Positions 1 to 11,083 of a DNA stretch of 64,000 nucleotides are shown here, one piece after another. The stretch is from Lagopus muta (taxonomy: Eukaryota; Chordata; Aves; Galliformes; Phasianidae), in the NCBI RefSeq assembly GCF_023343835.1, contig NC_064435.1:83462134-83526133 (forward strand), read 5' to 3'. Position numbers and translations under genes: made by a program. The notes below the pieces were generated by a model, which worked only from the letters and a program-made list of their open reading frames with translations, did not search any database and was not told the DNA's origin. How positions within the stretch are numbered: the first letter of the stretch is position 1; every line of letters begins with the position of its first letter.

Positions 1-2638
1 GGAATCTTTTTAATTTAAGAGAACTCCATAACTAATATAGAACTGACATGTTGTGAGCTGATAGACCATCAGCATTTAAAAGTGGCAAATTGACCACGTA
101 TAAAAATAAAGGTGCTCAAAAGTTGAGACATGTGGGCAAGGACAGTTCTCTAAGAATGGATATTCAGCATTTTCTGAAATGTTGGCTTCCTTATGCTGAA
201 TGTTTGAAAATATTCTTTTTTTTTTTTTTTTCCTTTTTAAATTTAATTTTACATTTATTAAATCTGAAAGTTGCAGATGCAGTTTTTGCAAGCTCAGCAT
301 GCTCAACATGTAACTTTGAGTACCTTTAACAAGACAAGACTGATTTTCCTGTTGGGAAGATTAATTTCTCATTGCTGTTGTTGTATAAGTACAGGCCTGT
401 TTTCCTTTGTAATAAATAAAGCTGAAGTCAACACATGTAACCACCAGTATAATACGTGCGTGTTGTGAAACTTGCATTGACTCGAATGTGTTTAATGGTT
501 TTCCACTGAAAATTCAACATCTGCCAACACCACACAAATCTTGATAACTGATGTCATCATGAACCCATTAAGACTTGGTTTTTAACATGTTGGGAAAACA
601 AAGGGTTTATGGAAGACTGCTAACAGAGGGCTAAATCCTGGAGACCTTATTCAACAGTAGGAATTGTTCCCTAAGTAAGGGGTGAGTAAGAGCATCTTAA
701 GCCTGACATAATGTAAGCAAGCTCTTGTTCCACATTAAATTTAATTAGCCAAATCATTCATGAAAATGACACCATACGATATGAAACCCGTCACTGCAAA
801 TCACCTGTGTTTGTGCCTTTCGTCACTGAGGCTGATTTGGGAATGCATGTCCTGCCACACCAGCTACTGGCTTTGATGTGTCGCAGGTGTGATTTTGCAG
901 CAAGGAAAAGCCATTTAAGTAGGGGGCAAGCTCTGGAGGAGTTAGGCATTTCTCCCCAAGGATCAGAAACTTCTCAGCAGAGGCCATTCAGAGATACATA
1001 CTGAATGAAAAGGCCCTTGTACTAAAATCTCATCACATGCCTGCAGGATCTCTGTAGCTGCAGCTGGGGGAAAAGCTGTGCGGCGCTGAAACAGTAAGGA
1101 GCATCCATCCAGATAAAGGAGGAATACCACATTATCTCTAACATCCATACACCTGCAGAACTGATAATGCCTACCCAGCAGTTCGTTTCCTGGGCACAGA
1201 AGTGGTTAATCAAAGTTACAGCACAAGACCTGTGGGGGAGGGAAAGTCATTTAATTAATGTGCCAGATATCCTAGCCAAAGCTTTTGCCAAGATTAGGTT
1301 CAGACTGTAAAGAAATCTCCAAGAGAAGGATAATTCTCAACACCTGCGGGCACTTTTATTAGCTGTTCACACAGAATAGAAAACCTTATGTTAAAGTATT
1401 TGTCTCTGCTCCACCAAACTGACCTCACATGCTTTTATCTTGCCATAACCATAAGCAGATTTTAAAGCAGGCTGCAGAAGAGATTGCTAATGGGCAAGTG
1501 CTCTGTGGCAAATCCACTTGAACAGCAGTAACCTGTGGATGGAAGTAATCATATAAGGCTGTTCAAAAGGGATGCCATCAAAATTCACTGTCAAGGGTCG
1601 GCTCAGGTGCACAGAAGAGGAAGAAAGTAGGACAGATCAGTGGTCTCTTTAACACACACACAAGAGTTATTTGCCTAATGCGGCGTTATGCCAAAGCCAG
1701 GTCCTGGCCACCAAAGCAGAATTACCCTCATTAAAGAGGATCGCAAAATTCCCCTTCAATCCCTCTGCTTTCCTCCCTGAAAATATTTGAAAGGTTTTGT
1801 TGTTTTATTCTCTTCAGAGGCAGCTGACTCTACTTCACTGTGCAGAATGAGGTTCAAAGTTGAACGCATAGCCGCAATGCTTTTAAGCAAACAAAACCTC
1901 AATAAAGACTTGCTATGTTTAGAAACAGATTACAATAACTCTAGGAAATGATGATGTTTTGGTGATGTACAATGTAACTTTAATAAAGGATACAAAGTGA
2001 ATTTCAGGTTTGTTTATCTATAGTTTGTTGTGGTGTAGTATGTCTGCATCTGAAATGAACTCTGCTTGCCAGTTACAACTGGCTAGTAAAGCTTTTTGGA
2101 GTTGTTACTCACCCTTGATCCAACAGTCTGCACTTTCAGCATATTTATACACAGACACATGGATGGCAGCTCAATTTCTGCAGCCATTTGTGACGATGAA
2201 ACTCAAACTCTCAGATGTTCATCAGCCTCTCTCTAATTTCTTTTATTTATTTTAAATACATTTTCCTGACATCCAAAAGACTCATTTTTTTTTTCCTTGC
2301 TAAAATAACAGTAAAAAGATGCTGTTTTCTATTCTTCTCATGCTAATGAAATAAAAATGTAAGTAATTTCCAATAGTACAAGCAGTCACCCCCAGCTCTG
2401 GGAAGTACACTACCAGTCTTCAGATTTTTCAAGAAATATTCTTGAAACATCACCCTGAGTTTTGGTGGCGTTTTGTTCTGGTTGATTTTTCTTGTTCCTG
2501 TATCAGGTGTACTCAGGTATGCTTTTAAGTAAAATGTTAATGAGAACTTACAGCTACGAAATTTCAGGTCAGATTCTTGCCTCCACTCCCACAAACTAGT
2601 GTCTCATTCTGCAAGAGCATAAGTCACTCAAACAAATG
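1..2638. other. Non-coding stretch, no gene seen
   Basis: I see no supported exon here. There is a T16 run at 216-231 and the rest is AT-rich unique sequence. A block near 1240-1320, with ATTTAATTAAT followed by mixed-composition unique sequence, resembles conserved non-coding DNA, but conservation cannot be judged from one sequence. Short open frames in both strands have random composition. Confidence 0.6.
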
Positions 2639-3247
2639 ATCACAGAATCACAGGGGTTGGAAGGGACTTCAAGAGACCATCAAGTGCAGCACCCCCCCTA
2701 CAGTAGGTCACAGAGGTAGGTGTCCAAACAGGTCTTGAATATCTCCATAGAAGGAGACTCCACAACCACTCTGGGCAACCTGTTCCAGTTAACATCACCC
2801 TTACTGTAAAGAAGCTCTCCCACATGTTAGTACAGAACTTCCTATGTTCAAGTTCTAGGTGATTGCTCCTTGTCCTATCACTACACACCACCAAGAGCCT
2901 GGTCTCATCCATTTGCTTCCCACCTCCCTTTAGATTTGTACAGATATTTATCGGATCTCCTCTCAGCCTTCTTTTCCCCAGAACAGACCACATTACTCAG
3001 GGGGTCCTCATAGGGGAGATGCTCCAGGCCCTTAATCGCTTTTGTCACCCTCCACTGCAGTCACACTAGGAGATTCCTGTCTTTCTTGAACTGGGGAGCC
3101 CAGAACTGCACACAGTAGTCTAAATGTGGCCTCACCAGGGCAGAGTAGAGTCAATCTGCTGACCATGCACCCCAGGACACCATTGGCCTTCTTGGCTGCT
3201 GGCTCACTCTGGGCACACTGCTGGCTCAGCTCCTCTACAACAGGTCA
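2639..3247 (-). mobile_element. CR1 LINE 3' fragment, about 600 bp
   Basis: This is a 5'-truncated CR1 non-LTR retrotransposon in minus orientation. The plus strand opens with the reverse complement of the CR1 3' end (TCACAGAATCACAGGGGTTG, then GGAAGGGACTTCAAGAGACC) and continues through recognisable CR1 landmarks: the CTGTTCCAGT block near 2780, the TCCTTGTCCTATCACTACA block near 2870, the CTCCTCTCAGCCTTCTTTTC block near 2957 and the TTGGCTGCTGGCTCA block near 3193. Open frames in it are broken remnants of the ORF2 end and 3' UTR, so it is not autonomous. Its divergence suggests an old insertion. Confidence 0.93.
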
Positions 3248-3818
3248 TCCCCTAACTTGAATGAATAAATGGCCAAGAACATCAGGAAAACTGCAATGAA
3301 TCCAGAGCTCGACTCTTTTGTCCTTCCACTTTTCTCAGTAAGCATCACATAAACAGTGACATCTCCCTAAATATTAATTGATAATCCTTTACCCCAAGTA
3401 GTGCAACTTATGGCACTTATCACTTACAACTCACATGTTGCATGCTCTAAAACACTGCATGAGTTAACAAGAACAGAGCTGTAATAGAGCCCTACCGATT
3501 GCAGTCATCTGCAAAGGAACTGAAGAATAGAATCTTGGTGTAATTCCCCTATAATTCTGGAGACAGAGCCCTATCACAGCCTCTGAGGAGAAATATTAGA
3601 GCTGACATAAAAGCTCACACACCAAAGCAGCTCCAGAGGAAACTTGTCAGTCAATCCAGAGCTGCTATCACTTCTTAATTTTCAGAAAACTAAGTATAAT
3701 CTGGATTACAGCTAATTTTGCACACTTCACCCGGTACATATCTATACCTATAATTATCTTTTACAAAGCTGATCATTAAAAGAATAAAGTTTGTTAAGGT
3801 ATATCTAAAGATACTCAC
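3248..3818. other. Non-coding stretch between CR1 and candidate exon
   Basis: AT-rich unique sequence with no recognisable repeat. If the candidate exon at 3819-3922 is real, this is the start of its downstream intron. I see nothing else in it. Confidence 0.5.
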
Positions 3819-3922
3819 GTTTGCCCAAGGAGGTGTAATTTTTGTTGGGTCTTTTATGTTATACTTCCTAATTTTCTGAGGAAAAGAGCAATCCGGCACT
3901 TTCTGTTTATTGGTTCTATGCA
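3819..3922 (-). CDS. Candidate internal coding exon K, unidentified gene
   Basis: The minus strand shows an acceptor (AATTTGCAG) at the high end and a strong donor (AAC then GTGAGTATC) at the low end, enclosing 104 bp open in one frame. The frame needs two bases to complete its first codon and ends in phase 0. It encodes about 35 residues with the core KVPDCSFPQKIRKYNIKD followed by a Pro-rich ITPPWAN end. The start phase matches the phase-1 end of the candidate exon at 9623-9689, which would make the junction codon GTG (Val). The polypyrimidine tract of the acceptor is weak, which is the main doubt. I do not recognise the protein. Composition (Lys, Pro, Asp, Asn and few Leu/Phe/Ser runs) is unlike neighbouring random frames. 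Confidence 0.45.
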
Positions 3923-6900
3923 CTGCAAATTCAATGTTGCAGCCTTCTTTTGTTATGTTACATCTTATACTCAGTTTAAACCTATCATCTCCAAGAATTT
4001 ATTTTGAAAGTGCTTCTGAGTATATACTATTGAATAGCCACCTTTTAAAGGACCAAATATGAAAACAGTTAACACACCATTTTTCTGTAAATTTCACAGG
4101 CATCCGTGCAGACATCCTAGGTAGCAATGTGGACACAAGTTCATTTGTGTAACTGTTAATTTTGCTATAAACAACGGAGTAAGAAATGATGTAGACCTCT
4201 GTAAAATGTAACACACTTCTGTTTTCTGTGGAATTTGCTCAGGCCCCAGCCCTGCAGACATTCATGCATCTGCATTTTACACCTGACTAGTTTCACCAGT
4301 TGAGTGAGGGTAACTCATGCATATCATGTTAAATGTGAAAATAAGAGCCTGCAGGATCATAAGGAGCAACGTGGGCACTGAAAAGACAGTGTAATGTCGA
4401 TGGGCAAACAACAAGCATGTTCCACCATGCAAAAGGCAAAAAAAAAAAAAAAAAAAAAAAAAGGCAAAAAAAAAAGCATGCCCGTCATAATAGCTTCATC
4501 AGTGAAAATTTGGAAAACAGCACCATGGAGGCCAACTGCAGTTTTTCCACTATAAGCCTGACCTGTAACTCATTAACCTACCACTAAAAGAGAGTTCACC
4601 TCATGTTCGGTTCTCCGAAGCACTCAAAGGAAAAAGAAACCGGAATGCATTTTTGTTCTCCTCCTCTGGAAAAACAGAGACGCATGTCACATTTGTAAAA
4701 TTTTGTAAACACTAGCAAAAGACTATAAAAGAACCTATTATTGACCTATTGAATATATTCATACTGCACTCAGAACAGTGTTAGTGATTTTTTTCCCCAT
4801 TAACGCCATTAGACTGTAACTCTTCTTTGATACCGCAGTGCTCTCAGATAAAATAAACAAACTCTCCTGTTACACCAGAATTGCAAAGGTCCAAGACCAA
4901 TGATAAAACTGCTTCTTGTTTATTTCCCTGGGTACTTGCCACCTGCCCCATGGCTAACACTGTACTCCATAATGCTTTCATTTCCACAAAGCCCAGAATG
5001 CCACCAAAATGACCTCTAAGTCTTTTCCTAGAATCTGAGGTCATGAATGACTATTAGTTTAGGAAGTATTAATGGGGGCCATTTGACCAAATACACTGTT
5101 TTCTTTTTCACGGGATTGTGCAGAATTTAAGACAATCTATAACTAGATGCACGGTGGTTATTTTCCTATGGATTTATCAGAGCATGCCTAATTGAAGACA
5201 GGTCTATAAATAAAACATCAAGTCTTTTTTTTTTTTTTCCTGTTATTATCCTCATTAGGATAAGATTAGAGCATGCAAAGGTCACAGTACAAGAAAGATT
5301 GCACAGCATCAGATTAGACTCTTTTAACTAAAGTAAAACCACTGTCTCCCAAATTCCTTCAGAAAACTCAGACATGTTGCTCACTATAAGTTTCCAAGAA
5401 ACTGCCAGAAGTTCAACTCCAGCTTTCCACAATTCTGTATGAGATGCAATTTGTTGAAGCATTTTAGAGATTTCATTCCTTTAAGTTTTCATAAGCTTGC
5501 TAACAAGAACACTGCTTCTAGACAAAGGAGTGAGGGTCCTTGTTCCCTTGCAAAGCAAACATTATTTTTACTTTCTTAGATAAATTATAATTTGTATCTT
5601 GAATCCCTCTATTAGACAGTTGCCTTTTTTTAAGGTCAGTAACATCTGAATTTTCAAATTGCATGCAGACTAATCAATGATTACCTTTTTTCAGCACCAC
5701 CAAACTCAGAGATTTCCAGACTGTACTTTGGTGTTTTCTGTTTTTATTTCAGATCAGAGACAACTCTACACGTCTTAAAGCTTGCTGGTCTCTTCAAACC
5801 TTGTTAGAGATTGAAAGAAAGAAGACATGACTTCCTGGGCTATGTGTCGCACGACAGTTTGGAGACTGAAAATACCCTGGAGCACTCTGGGAAGAATCTT
5901 TCATTTTTACTGCTGCCACCCAAGCAATGTAATTAACAGATAAGCATAACTCCTACAAGTGACTATTTTTCAGAATTGATGCCAAAAATGTACTCTGATT
6001 TTTGTTTTTCAGCTGCATAAGAGACACTAGTGAGCATTGTGAGCACAGGCATATAATTCCAGAACTACATGAAGAGCAAGAGCAAGCTCTTGATTCCCGC
6101 AGGATTTTTGCTGCTGCCAAGTCTGGTTCTATAAAACATTACCTTCAAACGTAGAGCAGGCCAAATCAGATTCTGAGTTTACACTGCATGTAATTTCAAA
6201 GATCTGAGCTCTGGTTCTGTCCACATTGAGACAGATATTGCTATTTGCTCATTCTTTCTTCTTTTCATGCACTTCTGTTCTTCCTGAGATGCCCCTTTAG
6301 ACAGCCGGAGTTTGAGAGAGTGCCTTCCTTCTTCCTACATAACAAACAGCATCATTTCTTTTTGTCTTTCCTGTGCTGAGAAATATTGGTTTACAATGGG
6401 TTAAAAATCTGCTACTAAGCACTGGCCATTTTAAGGTGTATTCTTCTCCCCTGCTGATTTGCTCTCTGACCTTTTGGGGGCCAGGGCAGTTGCAGACTTC
6501 ATTTTTACTCTATTTCCTGGTCTCTCTCCTGGCTGTGCACTCAATGTTTCCACAGCAGATTAATGACAGCTAATAATATCTGATATATCTGGACATTGCC
6601 ACATAATGAGTTGCAGTCCCACTGGGTGCCCGAAGTGTCACTACTAACAAATTCACCAGAGCTGCACATAATTAGCATGTAAAGGGAGTGATCATGCAGT
6701 AAATCTGGAGGGAAAGATGGATAGCCCACGAAGAAAAAATATAAGGGAAAAAAACACTGTTCTTAACACTCATTGGTAAATGTATGTTTCTTGGCATGAA
6801 TATTTTCTTGATAACAAACTGTGAACAGGTTACCTCTACAGTAACATTATTCCTTCCACAGCTGATAGGCAGAATTTCATTATGCCACTGCTAATGTTAC

Positions 6901-9622
6901 AATATTTCTGCAAAATGTCACCATATGTAAATTAGAAGAGGTTAGGGTTTACATCTTAGTTTTCTTACAAGATGCACTGTCCCTTCTTGCTGTGGCCTAA
7001 CACTCCCCTCTGTAGTTTCTAGCTACTTGCTAACGCTGTCCCACCACTTGCAAAATAAAATAGACTCTGGGAGACCTTCTTTCTCTAATAACATAGCTGA
7101 ATAAGAATGAAGAAACTCAACACATGACAGACACCAAACATATAAGAGTATAAATCAGTTTCCTTGATGAGATCATAACCAAAGTACAATCTGTCCCATC
7201 AGGTCAGCAAATAGCCAATAAAGAAAACTGAGGTGCATGCACTGTGAGTTACTTGATCCAATCTTAACACGTATCTGCACCTTGCAACCATCTAGCTGCT
7301 CATCATACACTAAATGCTGCCTGAAAACTGGATAGATGGAGACAAAAGGGCTTCCCCAGGAGAAAGGTTGACAGGGGGCAGATGGATTGAACTGATGGGC
7401 TGCCCTAAATGGGGCAGTTCCACTCTTGTTTAAGTCACTCACTACTTCTCATTGGTCACCATTGCTGAAGTCTTTATTCTGTTTTGAGATTTATTAGTTA
7501 CGCTTTTGCATTTACTCTGACTTGACTTGAGCAGTTGGCCAAAACGTGGCTAATGAAAAGTACAAGTATTTTGAATTTATTTGAGAATAAAGACTGAAAG
7601 TTTCGGTCTTTAACTTGTTCTTGCACAACAGAGAGCTTTGCCACAATAACTTCATGGTCCCTAGGATGAGCAAGAATGAGCTGACCTAATACCAACTTTG
7701 TGTTAAAGGCAGAAGCTGTGCAGAACTCAAGTACTAGCCACAGTTTGTAACGCTGAAGAGCACCATCAATGAAACTTGACACTTCAAAAAGTGTAACTTA
7801 GCAGTGCAGGGAAATACCCTGGAAATAACAATAGCTGCTTCTGTCTGCTAGCACACTGCTGTTCCTGCCATGGTCAAGCAGCTAAGTGTACGAGTCCCCC
7901 ACGTTAGCTGATAAACTCCAAAGGTTTCTGCATTTGCAACTCACGCTGTCTTTCAAGATGGCTAGCGCGCTGTCAAAGAATCACCCTTTGGAGATGGGTA
8001 ACTTTTATCCCTTTTCTAAGACTAAAGCTTCCAAACTGCTCATTTCATTGAAAAGCATGAACCCTAGAGGCTTAAAAGCAGCCCAGTTAATTATGAAGTG
8101 AGAACTAAGAAAAGAACTCACAAGTTCTGACTTTAGAAAGTGCGATAGTACTGTTCGTCTCTATTTGTGGGTGTTTTTTTCAGCAAAAAATAATTTAAAA
8201 AAAATTTTAAAAATCCTTTAAATTCTTTAAACTTCCCCACAATTGACTATTTTAATTTTGAATCCTTTATTCTAATACCTTGTCCCTACAATCTATACGG
8301 TAACTCAGCACAATTATTCACTTTGAGATTCATCTTCCCCACATTATCTCCTTATATACAAAAGGCTCAAATGGAGGAAAAAAGACAAAAAAAGGAAGAA
8401 AAAATAAGAATACTGAAGAAAGCTTATGTTGCTTGCCTTGTTTTAATGAAAGAACAACTCTCACAGACCATGCAGCTTCCATAGACCACGCAGCTCCCAC
8501 AGGAGCCTTTTTTTATGCAATCTTAATGATAATTAACTGACAGTGATTGATGGCCAGTTCTGAGGTAACAGAAGATATGATCATGCTATTCTATCCAATT
8601 CACTTTTCTTATGAGTTTTTGTTTCTTTCTGAATAACAACAAATAGATTATTTGTACAATTTGAATTTTGCATTTAAAGTTCATCTAAAACACATTTGCC
8701 CAACTGCTCTGTCACTTTGCCGGCTGGGATTTCATATCTTCAGATTTCATTCTGTGTCAAGTTTAGGGAATGCATCTGCTTTTGCATTAGAAACAAAAGA
8801 AAACACTCACATATATTTCCATACATATTGTAAGTAAAAACATTTCTACAGGGAAATAGTCCCAAGCACACTGAGGCCGTACAAAATTTTTGAATATGTC
8901 CACATGGAATTTTTTTGAAGAGAACATGAGCCTTTTTTTAGCCTAATTTCAAAATATTGTTGTTAGACATCTCTAGGGGTATTCTTTTTTATATGCACTG
9001 AGCTATTTTATTACAAAATCACCTTTGCTGAAAACCTCCCAGTCTCACAATTTCGGTCTTGTTAAATCTCATAGCGTCTCATATAAAGAATGACTGCATG
9101 AAATGATTATATTTGATGATTTATTCTTCATATCCACCTTTTAAAATAATTGTTTTCATTATGCCAGTTGTGTCAGATTCAAAATTTTGTATATATATAT
9201 ACAAACTTTTTGGAAGAGGCCTATTACCTTATCAGGAAAATGTTCCAATCTGAAATGTGTATGTTACACAGAAGACTTCATGTTTTAAACTTTTCCATTT
9301 GACAGGTGAATTCTCTCTAGTATTTTATCACTTGTTACATGTAAATGATATTACTTTAACTGCTTTTCTGAAAGACATTCTCTCTCTTATTGGTTCAAAG
9401 AAAAATATGTTCTTTTTAGGCACGCAGCGTTCCCTTAACAGTTTCATTGCCTTTTCAGTGCGTCATTATATATAACAAAATGTACACACAATGCATCCCT
9501 TGGGAGTTGGAGCCTATCACGGTGCAGTGTTTTCAAAGTGAGCTCTTTAAACCACTTGGCACCCCAAGGACATGTGAGGTGACACCACTGATCTCTCAGG
9601 AGATGTATCACTGATTCCTTAC
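3923..9622. other. Apparent intron, 5.7 kb, no repeat of note
   Basis: There is an A-run of 25 at 4438-4462, followed after GGC by an A10 run, with no recognisable element attached. The rest is AT-rich unique sequence. Possible exon-like pieces near 4.6 kb and 6.15 kb have an open frame and a donor, but their acceptors or phases do not fit their neighbours, so I did not call them. Confidence 0.5.
4438..4475. repeat. Poly(A) tract, A25-GGC-A10
   Basis: A homopolymer run interrupted once by GGC. No retrotransposed sequence is visible on its 5' side, so it is a simple repeat rather than an evident processed-pseudogene tail. Confidence 0.9.
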
Positions 9623-9689
9623 CAGTCTCAGCGATGAAGCAATTAGTCAATAACTGTACTTTGTAAATTCTACCTACCTCTTCCAACCC
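9623..9689 (-). CDS. Candidate internal coding exon J, unidentified gene
   Basis: Both splice sites are strong on the minus strand: an acceptor with a pyrimidine-rich lead (CTGCAACCTCTGTCTTAG) and a donor ACTG followed by GTAAGGAATC. The 67 bp between are open from phase 0 to phase 1 and encode 22 residues beginning GLEEVGRIYKVQLLTN and ending in FIAET. The phase-0 start fits the phase-0 end of the exon candidate at 10851, and the phase-1 end fits the start of the one at 3922. Across the second junction the joined peptide stays hydrophilic and protein-like. I do not recognise the family. A short exon with good sites can still be a pseudo-exon; cross-species conservation would decide. Confidence 0.5.
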
Positions 9690-10850
9690 CTAAGACAGAG
9701 GTTGCAGTAAATCTGCATCTGCCTGGTCCTCAAGGCATGTTCTGTTTTTGTCTACTTTTATGCCCTCCATGACGAGGGCAACACATCAAGTTTAGACATC
9801 CTGCACAGAAGGATCCCTCACCGAGTCAGATACTGCTAAGCCCCAACCACCGCGCAAGCCTTCCATGGAGGTCTATCAACAAGCCTCAATCATCTTTACA
9901 GGTAATTGCTCAGGGACAAGGGACACCTCTTTCAACCCAAGAGCTGCCTGCTGCCACAGAAGCATTCCTTTTCAATACAATCAGTGATCACTTGATACAC
10001 GTGGAACCTCCAGGATTATGGCCAATAAACCTTCACCATTACGAGGAGAACAGCTAGTAGGCACGAATAATCTGTTTTCAAGCACGAGGGACAATGAGCA
10101 ATGTATAAATAGCTTCTTATTCAAATGATTTTTGAAGAATTCTTTCTTTCAAAACATGCTGGGAAATGTCAGTGCGTATACAGGAGGCCATACCTCTACC
10201 TCACACAGAAGTTATATATTCCCACTGGTTCACAAACAAAAAAAAAACAGTTGCGAGAAAACTAAACATGATATATATATATTTTGTTCCCCTTGACTGA
10301 AGTAACAACAGCAACAACAAACAGCTTTACATCAAAACAAGCCTTCCAAGTGACCTGATACTAAACACTTCCTTCCTAAGTACTCAGAGCAAAGCAGCAA
10401 ACACAACTGCCCTCAAGTCACAGCATAGGAGGAGAGAGAGCCATCTTACCCCTCATGGTACTGACTGCTACCTGGATGCAAATCCACTTCTGAATGGAGT
10501 TGAACTGAATGCCCTCTACCGTCCTCAAGAAGGGAACCCAGGTGTCAAGAAATTGCAAGTTTCAATTTCTGGGCCAAACTCCTGAACTCTTGCAATTCCC
10601 AACGTTTGTGTAGCTGATCTTTTTGCTGTCTAGGTTAAGCTTTTATTTTTCTGTACAGGCCTTAAGACCACACAGCAAGAAAAGATGAAAGAGAAGGGAC
10701 TTGTACAGGTCCTGTGACCTGCATAGGTAATTTAGAGAATACACCCAAAGTAGAAGCATGCACAGGTACAACAAAACCAACAGATTCTTCCCACATTGAA
10801 GAGCAATGCAAAAGGATAGCTGTAAATTATATTTTTCAGTCCTTACTTAC
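9690..10850. other. Apparent intron, 1.2 kb
   Basis: Mostly unique sequence with a short (AT)n run near 10272. On the minus strand around 10495-10535 there is another open piece (core QFNSIQKWICIQ) with a CCAG/GTAGC donor in a phase that would also fit its neighbours. Its acceptor is uncertain, so I mention it without calling it. Confidence 0.45.
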
Positions 10851-11083
10851 AGACATCCACATAAAAAAATTAGGGCTATTTTCTGAGCTCCTATTGCGCA
10901 TGCCTGCCATGCGATGAAAATACATCCTGTCAGCTACTGATAACCTAGAGGAGGCCAGGAACTCTTCCACCGTTGTGACTTCAGGGTTCACTTTGAAGAC
11001 CTGAGGTTTTACAGATAAAACGTGCCAAAGATGTTCAGTTTTCTCATTTTTTTCAAGAACACGTAGAAGGAGCAACATATAAG
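10851..11083 (-). CDS. Candidate internal coding exon I, unidentified gene
   Basis: The low end is a near-consensus donor, TCT followed by GTAAGTAAGG. Upstream the frame is open for 77 codons and contains the balanced core VFKVNPEVTTVEEFLASSR followed by LSVADRMYFHRMAG. The 3' splice site is ambiguous. Using CATAGAG at 11084-11086 gives a 233-bp exon whose first two bases complete the phase-1 codon from the exon at 13786. Using AACCTCAG at 11001-11003 gives a 150-bp phase-0 exon. The end is phase 0 either way and fits the exon at 9689. The last 18 codons are less protein-like than the rest. Family not recognised. Confidence 0.45.

Noticed and set aside
2640..2993. 117-codon minus-strand open frame
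   Set aside because: It lies wholly inside the CR1 3' fragment and is a shadow of repeat sequence.
6141..6240. Minus-strand open piece (core QIFEITCSVNSESDLACSTF) ending at a GAAG/GTAATG donor
   Set aside because: No acceptor gives the phase needed between exons J and K, and those two fit each other directly.
8744..8829. Plus-strand exon-like piece with GTAAGTAAAA donor
   Set aside because: The acceptor is fair and two frames are open, but there is no neighbour in phase and the donor has no AG before it. Probably a pseudo-exon.
9000..9080. Minus-strand frame starting MRFNKTEIVRLGGF
   Set aside because: The first residues resemble the CR1 ORF2 motif LMRFNKAKC, but similarity stops there. 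Too short to call as either an exon or a CR1 remnant.
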